A stretch of 64,000 nt of DNA. It comes from Tritrichomonas musculus. Its lineage: Eukaryota > Parabasalia > Tritrichomonadida > Tritrichomonadidae. The stretch lies in contig JAPFFF010000021.1 in the NCBI GenBank assembly GCA_039105265.1, positions 1 through 64,000 on the forward strand. Direction: 5' to 3'. The translations under genes were made by a program, and so were the position numbers. A model generated the notes under the pieces. That model was given only the letters and a program-made list of their open reading frames with translations, searched no databases and was not told the origin of the DNA. The stretch's first letter is position 1, and every line of letters starts with the position of its first letter. Shown piece by piece: positions 24,601 to 35,776 of this stretch.

Positions 24601-25221
24601 ATGATCATATACAATATAGTAACTAGATGGTCGATAGCAATTATTAGTGTAAGTGTCATGATTCTTTCAATTTTTGCAACTGCTATCATTTACCATGATG
24701 AAAATGAAAAAGATTGGTCAAAATTGACAATGAAAAATATTCCACTAATTTTTCTGTTTGCTACAATTGGAGTTGCTTTCTTTTCTTCAATAATTGGAAT
24801 ATTTCTTTGTATTTGTCAAATATATGAAATGTATCTTACTTATTTTATTATTATGATAATTATTATATTTTTTGAATTAGTTGGAGTTATCATATGTTTT
24901 TTTGGAAAAGATATTATTATTAAAGAAATAGAAAAGAATTGGGGAAATGAAGAATATAAGAATTCAAGAATTGAAGTTGAAAAAAGTTACAAATGTTGTG
25001 GATTCAAAAATATTTATCAAGAAGTTGACTGTGGCTATATCTCAGAAGACAATCAAACAGAACTTTGCTTTAACAAAATTATTGAGGAAATTAAAGATAA
25101 TATGATAAGTTTAAAAATTAGCATATTTGCTATCACAGCAATTGAATTAATTGAATTAATCTGTGCTTTATATCTAGTTTTTTGCGATGATCAAAAAAAT
25201 TCTGTTGAAAATGATTATTAA
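24601..25221 (+). CDS. Tetraspanin-like membrane protein
   Basis: A 206-residue protein with four hydrophobic segments at about 11-31, 47-70, 80-102 and 172-195 in the tetraspanin arrangement. The extracellular loop between segments 3 and 4 is short (about 68 residues) and carries the signature CCG (132-134) plus Cys144 and Cys156, giving four cysteines for two disulfides. An NQT glycosylation sequon lies in the loop. Trichomonad tetraspanins are plasma-membrane and vesicle organisers linked to host-cell contact. The ATG at 24601 lies close behind a tttcatttc initiator-like site. The cytoplasmic tail is short (about 11 residues) and acidic. Confidence 0.85.
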   Translation: MIIYNIVTRWSIAIISVSVMILSIFATAIIYHDENEKDWSKLTMKNIPLIFLFATIGVAFFSSIIGIFLCICQIYEMYLTYFIIMIIIIFFELVGVIICFFGKDIIIKEIEKNWGNEEYKNSRIEVEKSYKCCGFKNIYQEVDCGYISEDNQTELCFNKIIEEIKDNMISLKISIFAITAIELIELICALYLVFCDDQKNSVENDY

Positions 25222-27716
25222 TAAACAAACCTAGAAGTTTAGATGAAAATTATGATACAAATCATAATATTCTATATTGATTATTTTTTTCTATATAAAT
25301 ATCAGTTGGGAAAATAGTTTATCAATGGAAACTTATATTCATGCAAACAATTTCTACAAATTTCATTGTAATATTTCTAAACATTTAATCAACACATCAC
25401 AGTATAGAATTAGTACAAGAACATAAGCCAATTAGAAACAAAAAATGGACATTTTTTATGAATCATTAATCTTCATTTACATTTGTATTGAAAAAAGACA
25501 TATAATAATTTGAAATTATGCTCATCATTGACAAAAATAACAATAGATTCATAATTAACTTCAATTGAAAAAAATACAATCCATAAATGCCCATCATTAA
25601 AGTGATTTCAAATTGAAATTGGACAATGGGTGGATTTTTCATTATTGATACAAATCAACCAATATACTTTCATATATTGATGTTTATCATTGGCATAAAT
25701 CATAATTTCTTCATTTGTAACTTCAATTGCTATTCTTTCAGTTTATATCTTTGAATGAAAAAATTATTCTTCTATAACTTCAATTAACTGTTATAAATTT
25801 TTATTTATTACAAAAATTTAAAATTAAAATCCCAAAATTTAAAAAGATATTTATATATTTAAACTCTTTTTCATGATAATTCAATTTTTTATTTAAATAA
25901 AAGGAGAACGAAGACGGTTTTTCTTGTACGTTAAAAAATATATTAAAATGATTTTATATAATTAATTAATAGTCATTTTTTCGATATTTGTTAATATTAA
26001 TATTTTTTAATCATATTTAAATGAATTTGCATTATTATAAATACATTTATTGTTCAAATAATGGAAATTATATGTTATCAGTATCTGATTTTGATAAATA
26101 GGTATGTGAAATTAAGAAATCGTTTATATAAAAGATTAGTGATGGCATTATAACCCAATTGACCCTGCCAGAAAAGAAATTCAGCGTATGAATTTTTATT
26201 TATTTTATAAGAAAGAAAAAATAATCATTAAATGTTTTTTGAAAGATTTTGAATAAATTATTTATTTCTATTCAATTACTCTCAATTAAAATATTTATTT
26301 GAGATAATTTCTTTTTTTTTTAAGAATTTTATTTATTTTATTTATGGATAATTTATTCAATATAAACTTATTACAATGGCAATTATATTATTATTATATT
26401 TATATATGTTTATATATAAAATATAAAATATAAATATTTTATTTATATAATGATAAAAATAGTTCAATTTTACATTCTCAATCATCAATAAGAAATTTTA
26501 AATTAAATATCATCGTCCAAGAGTCAATTTTGAACACAATTTCATAAAAAATAAATCTTTCATATTCAATTATTAATTTTCATGAAATTCCATCAAACAA
26601 TGTATTAAAGTAGGATTTTTCTTATAAAACATTTGTATTTCTTTATCAATAAATCTGTATTTATATTAATTTATCAAAATGAAGCCTATTAATAAATAAT
26701 TTTATTATAATTTTAATATTTATTAAAATAAGCAAGTTTTATTAATTATTACATAAGTAATAAGTATTATTTCACACCTTTATTTTGCTATTTTAGCCTT
26801 TTTCCTCAATCTAATATATCTTATATTTTGGCTTCAAATTTGAAATATATCATATAAAAATCTAATATTTAATCAATTTAACAGGCTGGGTAAGCTCTTT
26901 TAATTTTTTTTTAGATTTGAAAAAAATATTTATAAAAAATATACTAAATAATTAAGCATAACATTTTAGTATGTCATTATATAAAAATATAATAGTAAAA
27001 AAAGTGATTTATGTCATTTTTGTTAAGATAAAATAAAAATGAAAGAGATTATTTTATATAGTTTTAATTCAATTTTTTAAAAAAATAAAATGTTATTATC
27101 TTATTATATTTTTATAAACTCTATATAATATCACATGATATAGTTTGTATACAATATAAAATAAATTGATAAAATTATAAACTATGAAAAATAATTATAC
27201 AGCTGGCACAGATTCTTTGTAACAATTTTGATATCTAAATGTTACAAGAAATTGAATTAAAAATCTATCTTAACAATTCAATTTATTAACTTTTTCATAA
27301 CTTTTATTGTTATTTTGTGAATATCTTTGTTTCCCTACGATATTTCTTTTTGGTTTCTTATTAAGAATTATTCAATATATAATATTATATTTATATTTAT
27401 ATAAAATAACTCGAAAAAAATCTTTGTCATAACCGTCTCTCCGTTCTCCTTTTTTAAATATCGCAATATAAACTTTTTGAAAAGAACTTTTTGAATAAAT
27501 CATAATATAATTTTTTAATTACAATTATATATCTTTAAAATAATTTAGATTTTTATTATAATAAATTAAATATTATATATATTTTTAATAACATAAATAG
27601 GAAATTATATAAAATTTTATATTATTGCATGTTTTTATAATGTACACTTAAAATAATATTAATATTGATTAAATAAATTTAATTCAAAAAAAATTGAATA
27701 TGTTAAACTCACCAAA
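25222..27716. other. 2.5-kb AT-rich intergenic region
   Basis: No supported gene. One short plus-strand stretch at 26147-26254 reads NPIDPARKEIQR, which recalls the conserved N-terminus of WBP11-type splicing proteins (NPTDQARKE); it runs only about 35 codons and has no start, so it is at most a gene relic. Two AACTTTTTGA copies lie at about 27470-27494, some 230 bp before the subtilisin gene. Confidence 0.4.
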
Positions 27717-30700
27717 ATGGGCTGCATTGGTTCTCCAAATTACATAAATTTATCACCTTATAAAATCTCCTCTTCAGCTCAAAGAACCCCAAAATCATTC
27801 ACATCTCATTGGTTTTTAATTCAAATTATTTCTTCTGTAATTGATATTTATTCTTTCGGCAATTCTAAGCAAATTTATTTTTCAAGTGAAAATATGGTTG
27901 CAAATGGATGGTTTAAGATGTACCTTAACCAAGATCAATTTAATTTCTTGAAGGATTCCACATATTTTAATTTATATCCTATTGAATATAAAAATAAAAT
28001 TTCTACACAAAAATCCGTAAGAAATTCAGGTTTTTATGTTCACGCATCTAAAGATTGGATTCCTCCTCCTGGATCTCGTTTATCATCACGCATTTCAGAC
28101 ACCATTTTTTATGTTGAAAATTTAATAATTAATAAAGAACTCCAGAGTGATTCTCGTATATTAAAAATAGAACCAGCAGATATCAAACAACCACTCAATC
28201 GTTTTGTTTCTGGTTACTTACAAAGCAGTCAACAAAAGTCAGTCTATTCAAATAACATATTTGCTCCAATTCGTCCACTTTACGAACTCGGTTTAAACGG
28301 TTCCAATCAAGTGGTCAATGTTGTAGATAGTGGTGTTGATGTTTACAACGCCTTCTTTTACGATCCAGCCCCAGAAAACAATCTTTCATCGATTACAGGC
28401 CGGACGAATGTAAACCATAGAAAAATTGTCCGTATTGAGCCTATCGCCGATAACACCGATGAACCAAAAGGGCATGGAACTCACGTATCTGGAACAGTCT
28501 GTGGATCATCTTTTTGCACCAACTGTGGCATTTCTCAGTACAATGGACTTGCATATGCGTCGAAACTTTATTTTTCTGACATTGGAGATTCGACTACAGG
28601 TCTTCTCTCGGGGACTGTTGATCTTAATGAACAGTATAAAATATTCGAGCAACTCGGTGTTCATGTGTCCTCGAACAGTTGGGGCCATAGCTCTAATAAC
28701 CGTGAAATTGAATTCAATTATAACAAGGCTGCTTTTGAACACCCAGACGTTTTGTACGTTTTTGCAGCAGGAAACAGTCAAGCTTACAACACAATCTACT
28801 GTCCAGCAGACTCAAAGAACGTTCTTTCTGTATCTGCTGCATCTTTTGTAAGTTCTGCTTATCTTTATTTTCGGCAGACAAACATTGAAATCCAAGACGA
28901 AAGTCTCCAAGTTTTGATTCAAGGCAAAGAGACAACTCACTCAATCATCTTTAAGAAGTCTGTTGGTGATCCGATGAAATATTATATCAATTTGACCTTA
29001 AAACAGTTTTCTGAAGAAGGCGAATTTAATGATTCAGTTGTTGTCTTGAACACTGAAACAGGACATGACGAAGAAATTTGTCAAATGACTCATAAAATGC
29101 AGCTTTTGGGTGCTGCTGCTACAATCTTTTTGACTGCCAAGACTGAATTTTATTGTGACGAGCCTGGACCGACAATTCCAATGATTAAGCTTGTTAGTAA
29201 AGAAAACATTACAAGTCTTCTTAATATGAAAAAAGTGTCTCTTCTTCCTTACTCTGGCCAAGAAAGGAAAATTCCTGGCGCTGACTTATTGTCGTCAAAA
29301 GGTCCTGCTGATTCTGGCCTAAGAAAGCCAGAAATTGTCATTCCTGGGGCAAACATATTCAGCGCTCGTTCGCATGGACCTGACTTAGAAGAGGTCGAAA
29401 TAACGACTGATTACGATGACAGTGTGCATGTTTTATCTGGGTCATCAATGGCGACGCCTTCAGCTTCTGCAATGTCGCTCATCATTCTGCAATATTTGAA
29501 TGAAGGCTTCTATCCTGGTCTTAAGAAAGACTCTGAAAATTCAATAATGAATGTATCGTCTTGCCTTTTGAGAGCTCTTCTGATCAATACAGCAATCAAG
29601 CCTGATTCTGCAGAAGGCGAAAGTCAGTCGTTGCCCAGAAATGACGTCGGTTTTGGAACGCCTTTTCTTCACAAAATTCTGGGATTCAACGACACCGGAC
29701 TTCGTTTTGTCGACTATGAAACAATTGGCCAAGAAATGCATCGCGTTTATCGAATCAAGGTTGATTCAAACAAGGCCGATTTGAGTGTTACTCTTGTCTA
29801 CTTAGATCCTCCTCTCGACGTCGACAATGAAGCACTTTTGTTTGCCGATATCGATCTGTACGTTAAGTCGCCAACGGGCCAAATTTACAACGGAAACAAC
29901 GTAACAGACGGCGACACTCTGTCTGTGATTGAGAGAGTAGTTTTTGAGAAAGGTGAAATTCCGGAGGTTGGTGGTGAATTTGAAATTCATGTAGTTTCGA
30001 ATAAGTTCCCAATTGACTCACAAAAAGTGATTTATTCTATCGTTGTTAACGGTCCCTTTGAAATGGGAAATATTGAAAAGAATCCTCTATTTTTGAGAGG
30101 TGAAGATGCCTCTGAAAATGACTGCTCAAACGGTTGTAACGGAAACGGAAAATGTCAGAAAAGTCACTGCGTTTGCAACGACGCTTTCGTCGGACTCTCC
30201 TGCGCTGCACAAATAACAGACTTGAAAGAAGGAGAGAGTCACAGCGAGAAATTGAATCACGGTGATATGAAATACTTAAGAATTCCTCTCACTGAAAAAG
30301 TGGAAAAAATTGACTTCGATATTCTGAAAAGTGAACGGAAAGGACTAACGTACTTCTGCACAAGCTTCGAGGACTCGCCTGGAAAGTTGTCTCAGCCTGA
30401 ATGGACTTGTTACACGGCCTGCCCAATAACTCACCCAAACGAAACTACTCCGCCTTCGTTTGCAAACTACTCGTTCGACGCACCAAAGGATAAAGATCCT
30501 AAATTCCTCAATTTGGCGTTTTACACAGGCTACTACAAGGCGCAAACCGTGACTGTTGACAACATCAAGATCACATCTTCACAGAAACCAACAGAAATAC
30601 CGACAACACAGACTTCAACAGCAACAGAAATACCTACAACTCAAACTTCAACAGCAACCGAAATACCTACAACTCAAACTTCAACAGCAACCGAAATACC

Positions 30701-31025
30701 TACAACTCAAACTTCAACAGCAACCGAAATACCTACAACTCAAACTTCAACAGCAACCGAAATACCTACAACTCAAACTTCAACTGCAACAGAAACTACA
30801 ACTTTGAGTGCGAGCCCTTCTTTGTCTGCGAGCTCTTCAGCAAGTGATGACAGCCACGAAAATGGCAAGAAGAAGCTTCCTATTTATGCGATCGTTATTT
30901 TGGCGGTTATCTGCATCATGGTTGTCGTGTCTATTGCCTTGGTTCCTTTGATTCTCTGCAGAAAAGGGAAAAAGCAAGAGAATTCAGCAATTAGCATGAA
31001 ATTGCTTGCAAGTCAAGATATTTAA
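27717..31025 (+). CDS. Subtilisin-like serine protease, membrane-anchored
   Basis: A 1102-residue S8 family protease. The catalytic residues are all present: Asp204 (NVVDSGVDV), His253 (GHGTHVSGT), oxyanion Asn353 (AAGNS) and Ser577 (SGSSMATPSA). A PA-like insert lies between Asn353 and Ser577 (about 380-515), as in kexin or pyrolysin-type trichomonad subtilisins. A beta-sandwich P-like region follows (about 660-790), then an EGF-like Cys cluster at about 800-832, a Thr-rich stalk of six 11-residue repeats (959-1024), a transmembrane helix at about 1055-1081 and an RKGKK stop-transfer with a short tail. The layout fits a surface protease of the trichomonad SUB family. No clear signal peptide follows the ATG at 27717; residues 1-180 would be the prodomain. 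A type I topology is inferred. Confidence 0.9.
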   Translation: MGCIGSPNYINLSPYKISSSAQRTPKSFTSHWFLIQIISSVIDIYSFGNSKQIYFSSENMVANGWFKMYLNQDQFNFLKDSTYFNLYPIEYKNKISTQKSVRNSGFYVHASKDWIPPPGSRLSSRISDTIFYVENLIINKELQSDSRILKIEPADIKQPLNRFVSGYLQSSQQKSVYSNNIFAPIRPLYELGLNGSNQVVNVVDSGVDVYNAFFYDPAPENNLSSITGRTNVNHRKIVRIEPIADNTDEPKGHGTHVSGTVCGSSFCTNCGISQYNGLAYASKLYFSDIGDSTTGLLSGTVDLNEQYKIFEQLGVHVSSNSWGHSSNNREIEFNYNKAAFEHPDVLYVFAAGNSQAYNTIYCPADSKNVLSVSAASFVSSAYLYFRQTNIEIQDESLQVLIQGKETTHSIIFKKSVGDPMKYYINLTLKQFSEEGEFNDSVVVLNTETGHDEEICQMTHKMQLLGAAATIFLTAKTEFYCDEPGPTIPMIKLVSKENITSLLNMKKVSLLPYSGQERKIPGADLLSSKGPADSGLRKPEIVIPGANIFSARSHGPDLEEVEITTDYDDSVHVLSGSSMATPSASAMSLIILQYLNEGFYPGLKKDSENSIMNVSSCLLRALLINTAIKPDSAEGESQSLPRNDVGFGTPFLHKILGFNDTGLRFVDYETIGQEMHRVYRIKVDSNKADLSVTLVYLDPPLDVDNEALLFADIDLYVKSPTGQIYNGNNVTDGDTLSVIERVVFEKGEIPEVGGEFEIHVVSNKFPIDSQKVIYSIVVNGPFEMGNIEKNPLFLRGEDASENDCSNGCNGNGKCQKSHCVCNDAFVGLSCAAQITDLKEGESHSEKLNHGDMKYLRIPLTEKVEKIDFDILKSERKGLTYFCTSFEDSPGKLSQPEWTCYTACPITHPNETTPPSFANYSFDAPKDKDPKFLNLAFYTGYYKAQTVTVDNIKITSSQKPTEIPTTQTSTATEIPTTQTSTATEIPTTQTSTATEIPTTQTSTATEIPTTQTSTATEIPTTQTSTATETTTLSASPSLSASSSASDDSHENGKKKLPIYAIVILAVICIMVVVSIALVPLILCRKGKKQENSAISMKLLASQDI
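30591..30788 (+). repeat. Six 33-bp repeats encoding TEIPTTQTSTA
   Basis: Six in-frame units of 11 residues in the subtilisin stalk; the last five are almost identical at DNA level while the first differs at several bases. This points to recent slippage or unequal exchange. The repeat is a likely O-glycosylated spacer. Confidence 0.95.
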
Positions 31026-32247
31026 ACTATGATCAATTTCAGAAAAATAAAGCTGTCGGCATTTTTTATTTTTTCGCCGTAGTTTATAAAACCGCCGAAG
31101 GGTTATTTTGGCCAAAAAGTTATTATCTGAAAAAACTCAATATAATTGAATTAATAGTATTTTTTTAATAAATACATTTAATGCAAAATATCGTTTGAAT
31201 TTTAAAATTAATTTTGATAAGTCTCTAATAAAAAAAAAAGATAGATCTTCAAATGCAGATTTTTTAGAAAAAACGTTAAGGTCAAATATTTTAATGTTAT
31301 TTTTACGGTTGTGGCCACACTCATATTTGTTTTCTTTGGCGAATATTAATCACTCTTCGGCTTACCAAGCAACTATAAAGACAAGCGTTTTTTCCCATAA
31401 GCCATAAGTAATGACGATCTTGGATTTTACGTTTTTTTTACAGACTTAAGAATATTTCAACTTTTTATATAACATTTTACTTAATTATATGCCAAAAAAT
31501 GTTTACGAGTATGATTTTAATGATGACATTAATGCATTTGATCCATGTATTCTTCTTATATTATAGTTTTTCACTATGCATATTTCCTTTTTTACCCTGA
31601 ATATTGATGAAATCCTTTTTAGTTTTACTCTATTTTCATGGCGGAATAATTTTATTAATACTAGCTCTATCATTTATTAGACAAAAATGAACAAATTTAT
31701 ACTATTTTGATAATTAAGTTTATCCGAATAGTGTTCCGTCACAAAAAAAGGTAATTTTAAAGTTTTAATAAAAATAATCAGGTTTTTAAGTAATTTTTTT
31801 ATTTTTTTATACTCATTCCATTTTCTATTAAACCGTCGGAAAAAAAAAATTGAATGCGATTTTCCAAAATTTTGTACTTTTTTCAATTGAAAAAAAATTG
31901 AATGAAAATTTTCCGAAAAATCTGCATTTTGGAATCTATCAAAAAAAATAATTATTTGAATTTTTCATTGAGATCTTATAAAGCTAATCTTTTAATATCG
32001 TCTTGTTTACATTAGTTAATTCATAATTCAATATGATTTTTGAATTTTAAATGTTTTTAGGTAATAATAATAATTATAATTATTGGAGGTATAAATTTTT
32101 TATATATAAATATTCATTAAGTTTATTATTAAATAAAAATATTTAATTATTTTAGCAAAAATCATGAAAAATACAAAGATAAATGTAAATTAAAACCTAT
32201 GGTCAAAAATTGAATGCCAAAATTTTACATAAAATCTTTTTATATAA
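31026..32247. other. Intergenic region
   Basis: No supported gene. A 70-codon frame at 31195 overlaps a locally GC-richer patch (31300-31400) whose origin I cannot identify. The phrase aaattgaatg is repeated at about 31847, 31897 and 32209, the last 40 bp before the kinase ATG. Confidence 0.4.
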
Positions 32248-35200
32248 ATGAGCAATCTTAATAAAATTATAAAATTAATTATCAATATAGCCAAAAACGC
32301 ACGACAAGCAGTTATTTTCCCCAATAAATGTAATGATATAGCTGATGCACTTGACGATTTATCTGTTTATCTCAAAGATTTTGATCTTAAAAGTGATATA
32401 AAAGAGTCCAAAATCAAAAAAATCGAAAAAAACTTTAGAGATCTTAATGATATGATTGAACCGTTAAAAGAAGAAGATAATTTTTGGTTATATTTACATA
32501 CCGATAAGGAAATTATTGAAATTGATCATAGTATCAACAAAAATTTAGAAAAGTCGAATTCTCTCTTGAAAGATATTGGTGCCACGGCATCACTAGACAT
32601 TTCCCCAGAAAATCTATATAATGATCTCGGTCTCATTGATGATCTTTTATCCAACAATTTACGATTAATCCAGCAAAGGCAAAAAGAAGTCAAAGAGAAT
32701 CTAAAGCAAACGCAAAAAGTCAATCTAGACTACTCAAACGACATTGATGAAGAAAACAAAAAAGAACTACAAAAATACAAACGGTTTAATTTGACCAAAA
32801 CCGATTACACAATCACCTCCAAATTTCCATTTGACACAAATCCTGTTTTCAATTATTTTGAAGGTGAAATGAAGGCCAATAAAGAATTTGTAACCGTTTT
32901 AAAAATGAACAAAAATTACAAATACATTTTTAAACGTCTTTTGTCGGTTTTGACAATAATGAAGCACCCATATGTTGAGCAATTCAAAGGTGCAAGAATA
33001 AGCAAAGACAACCAGATTGAAATAGTCACAAATAGAAGCGGCCACAAGCTCGCAAACATCCTTTACACAATGTGCGAACAAGAAAAATTTTTCGAGAGTG
33101 GTGAACTGACCATTTTAATAGTCAAAATTGTTCAAGCGATGGTCTACCTACACTCAAGAAGTATCATCCATCGTGACCTAAGCTCCCAGAACATTTACGT
33201 CACGAGAGACAGCAAGACTAACGAGATAAAGCCAATGATTGTCGGCTTTCGAAATTCGAGAAAATTGTCAATTGAATTCAGCCGATCACAAACGTCCTAC
33301 AACATCAATTCAAAAATACCCATCTCGTTCTTCAGGGCACCGGAGCTTGACGATGGTCTTTATGATGAAAAAGTTGACGTTTTCGCTTTCTCTGGAATTT
33401 TGTACGAGCTCGTAGAAGGCCATCCTCCTTACAATGACGATTCACTGACTGCAATCGATGTCATAAATAAACTAAGGAAAAATGAAAGGCCAACTTTTTC
33501 ACCTAACGTTCCTGAAAAGATCAAGAATCTGATTGAGAATTGTTGGAAACAAGATCCAAACGATAGATTCACTTTCATGCAGATTCTGAAGGAGTTGATC
33601 ACTAAGAAAATCGTTTTCGAAGCCAATGGCGAATCAAACGACGTTATCGAAGAGTTTTATAAGAGAATAAAGGTGAAAGACGAAGAGAGAAAGAATTGCT
33701 TGGATGCAATTATGACAATTAAGCAATACATCGGAAGAACTTCACAATATAGATTCGAACTTCTTCGAATTCGATCCGTCCTCAACAGCTACCAATTCTT
33801 AATACGAACACCAAAAAGTTCACTCAAATTCATAAAGACAACAAGCTACAGCGACTCTGACGATGAAGAAGATGAAGATGAAGGCAACATGAATGATCAT
33901 AAAAACAGCATGAATGACATGAAAAATAATATGAATGATACAAAGAAAGAGGCTGTTGATGCAGGTCGTGATAACAACATGAAAGATTTCAAAATAGATG
34001 GAGCCGAGTTGGTTGTTGAAGATGATTATGAAGAAGAAGAACAAACTGAATCTGACAAATTGTCGACTTTATATGGCCATTTGAAAAAGTTGCAAAATCT
34101 GACATTTAGACTAAGTCAGAATGAATTTGACAGCACTGTAATGAACAACTTGAAGTCAATGAAAGGGAAACTGAATCCTTCTGAAGATCTCTATAAAATT
34201 GATCTTCCAAAAGTCACAATCGAACTTACGTCAATCATGAACGATGTCTATGAAGCGATGAAAAATCTTGGCTTCAAAAACATAGAAAAATATGAAGAAG
34301 TCAATGATGACATTGTTTATGATTATCGTGAATTGAAGTCATATTTCATTCAAGTCAATCTTGATGCCGGTTTTGATGCATTCAATCCGCAAATTGAACA
34401 AATTGACAACTTTATAAAGTCAAGGAATTTGAATGGAATCATTTCTGACACTGCTTTTCATAACCGTCTTAAAGATCTCTTTTCGCCTTTCTCTGAGTAC
34501 GAAGTCAACCGTGCTGACTACAAAATCAGCGATCTAAGGAATGTTAAAAAAGGAGGGCAAGCGAAAGTCCATCTAGGAAGAGATCAACGAAAGAATCGCG
34601 ACGTTGCAATCAAAGAAATTTCGAAGTTTGACAGTCAGACAGAAAAAACGCTTGAATGCATTCGAATGGAAATTGGAAGCCTGATTCGATATAAGCACAA
34701 ATATATCTCTGAGTTCATCGGCTACAGTTTGTCTGAAGACAACAGTGTTTGGTTTTTGTTTAAGTATTACAAAGACGGTTTGTTACATGACTATCTTCAC
34801 ACTGATGATAAAGAGAAAAAATTGAGTCCAACAGACAAGACAAAGATCGCCTTCCAAGTGGCCGAAGCAATGGCATTCATCCATCTGAAGGGCAGATATC
34901 ACCATGACTTAAAGCCTAGCAATATCATGATTGATGGCAAATCACCAAGAATCATTGATTTCGGTTATTCATTGCCCGATAACACAGCAATGAGTAACCC
35001 TTCAATAATTGGCACACCAATGTATGCTGCCCCTGAAGTTCTGAATTCTGAAAAGCACGATTCAAAGGCTGACGTGTTCTCGTTCGCCGTGACTCTCTGG
35101 GAAATGTATTCCGAAGTCATTCCTGACAATAACTTTAGAATGAAAATCGTCAACAATTTTAAGCTGGCTTTCACAAAGGATATTTCTAAGAGCCTCTATA

Positions 35201-35403
35201 ATTTGATTAACGACTGCTGGAATAAGGACCCTAAGAAAAGACCTACTTTCAGAAAAATCTTGTCAAGAATGATTCGTGAAAATATCATGTTTCCTGGATC
35301 AAGCGAGGCGACCATTAGACAGTTTTACTTCGATGAAGTTGAGTTCTTTTCAAAGATTTCGTCAGAATTTGAGAAAGAGTTTTCTTTACCACTTAAAGAA
35401 TAA
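32248..35403 (+). CDS. Tandem pseudokinase-kinase (TKL-like)
   Basis: A 1051-residue protein. Residues 1-190 are helical, in the position of an adaptor-like N-terminus. Kinase-like domain 1 (about 195-460) keeps HRD (308-310, IIHRDLSSQN) and the APE helix, but has no glycine loop, and DFG is replaced by V332-G-F, so it should not bind metal-ATP normally. An acidic linker with repeated MND units follows. Kinase domain 2 (about 770-1030) has a modified loop (KGGQAKV), Lys789 (VAIK), HHD885-887 with the catalytic Asp, DFG904-906 and GTPMYAAPE, so it is probably active. Both domains end with the same tail pattern (I.F......I..FY), showing an internal duplication. The layout parallels JAK-type regulation of a kinase by a pseudokinase; that regulation is inference. 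Confidence 0.85.
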   Translation: MSNLNKIIKLIINIAKNARQAVIFPNKCNDIADALDDLSVYLKDFDLKSDIKESKIKKIEKNFRDLNDMIEPLKEEDNFWLYLHTDKEIIEIDHSINKNLEKSNSLLKDIGATASLDISPENLYNDLGLIDDLLSNNLRLIQQRQKEVKENLKQTQKVNLDYSNDIDEENKKELQKYKRFNLTKTDYTITSKFPFDTNPVFNYFEGEMKANKEFVTVLKMNKNYKYIFKRLLSVLTIMKHPYVEQFKGARISKDNQIEIVTNRSGHKLANILYTMCEQEKFFESGELTILIVKIVQAMVYLHSRSIIHRDLSSQNIYVTRDSKTNEIKPMIVGFRNSRKLSIEFSRSQTSYNINSKIPISFFRAPELDDGLYDEKVDVFAFSGILYELVEGHPPYNDDSLTAIDVINKLRKNERPTFSPNVPEKIKNLIENCWKQDPNDRFTFMQILKELITKKIVFEANGESNDVIEEFYKRIKVKDEERKNCLDAIMTIKQYIGRTSQYRFELLRIRSVLNSYQFLIRTPKSSLKFIKTTSYSDSDDEEDEDEGNMNDHKNSMNDMKNNMNDTKKEAVDAGRDNNMKDFKIDGAELVVEDDYEEEEQTESDKLSTLYGHLKKLQNLTFRLSQNEFDSTVMNNLKSMKGKLNPSEDLYKIDLPKVTIELTSIMNDVYEAMKNLGFKNIEKYEEVNDDIVYDYRELKSYFIQVNLDAGFDAFNPQIEQIDNFIKSRNLNGIISDTAFHNRLKDLFSPFSEYEVNRADYKISDLRNVKKGGQAKVHLGRDQRKNRDVAIKEISKFDSQTEKTLECIRMEIGSLIRYKHKYISEFIGYSLSEDNSVWFLFKYYKDGLLHDYLHTDDKEKKLSPTDKTKIAFQVAEAMAFIHLKGRYHHDLKPSNIMIDGKSPRIIDFGYSLPDNTAMSNPSIIGTPMYAAPEVLNSEKHDSKADVFSFAVTLWEMYSEVIPDNNFRMKIVNNFKLAFTKDISKSLYNLINDCWNKDPKKRPTFRKILSRMIRENIMFPGSSEATIRQFYFDEVEFFSKISSEFEKEFSLPLKE

Positions 35404-35776
35404 AAATTTATTTGATTATTTCTTCATTATATTCATACATTTTGAGATAAAAGTATGAAATATAAGGAATTTAATAATTTATTTAAATAAACTTTTTTAA
35501 TATTAAAATAATTTTTTAAATTTGGTTTTTATTATATGAGGGAATATTGGTAATTTCTAATTAAACTTAGTTTTTTAATTTTCGCGTGTAAAAAATAAAT
35601 CATTCAATATTTAAAAAAAATTCTTAGAAACCGTAAGATACGCGCAAAAATTAATTTAATTTATTCACTTTGTCCAGAAAAGGTTAAACTTTTTCAATGA
35701 AATCATTAAATGATGGTAATGCCCACAATTTTTTGAATGAATAAAAAAAATTTCTATACTTTTGAACATTTTTTAA

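Noticed and set aside
30556-30807. Gln/Leu-rich 83-codon frame
   Set aside because: Frame-shifted reading of the Thr-rich repeats of the subtilisin gene.
31195-31407. 70-codon frame before the tandem kinase gene
   Set aside because: Opens at a non-ATG codon and shows no family pattern; the GC-richer patch inside remains unexplained.
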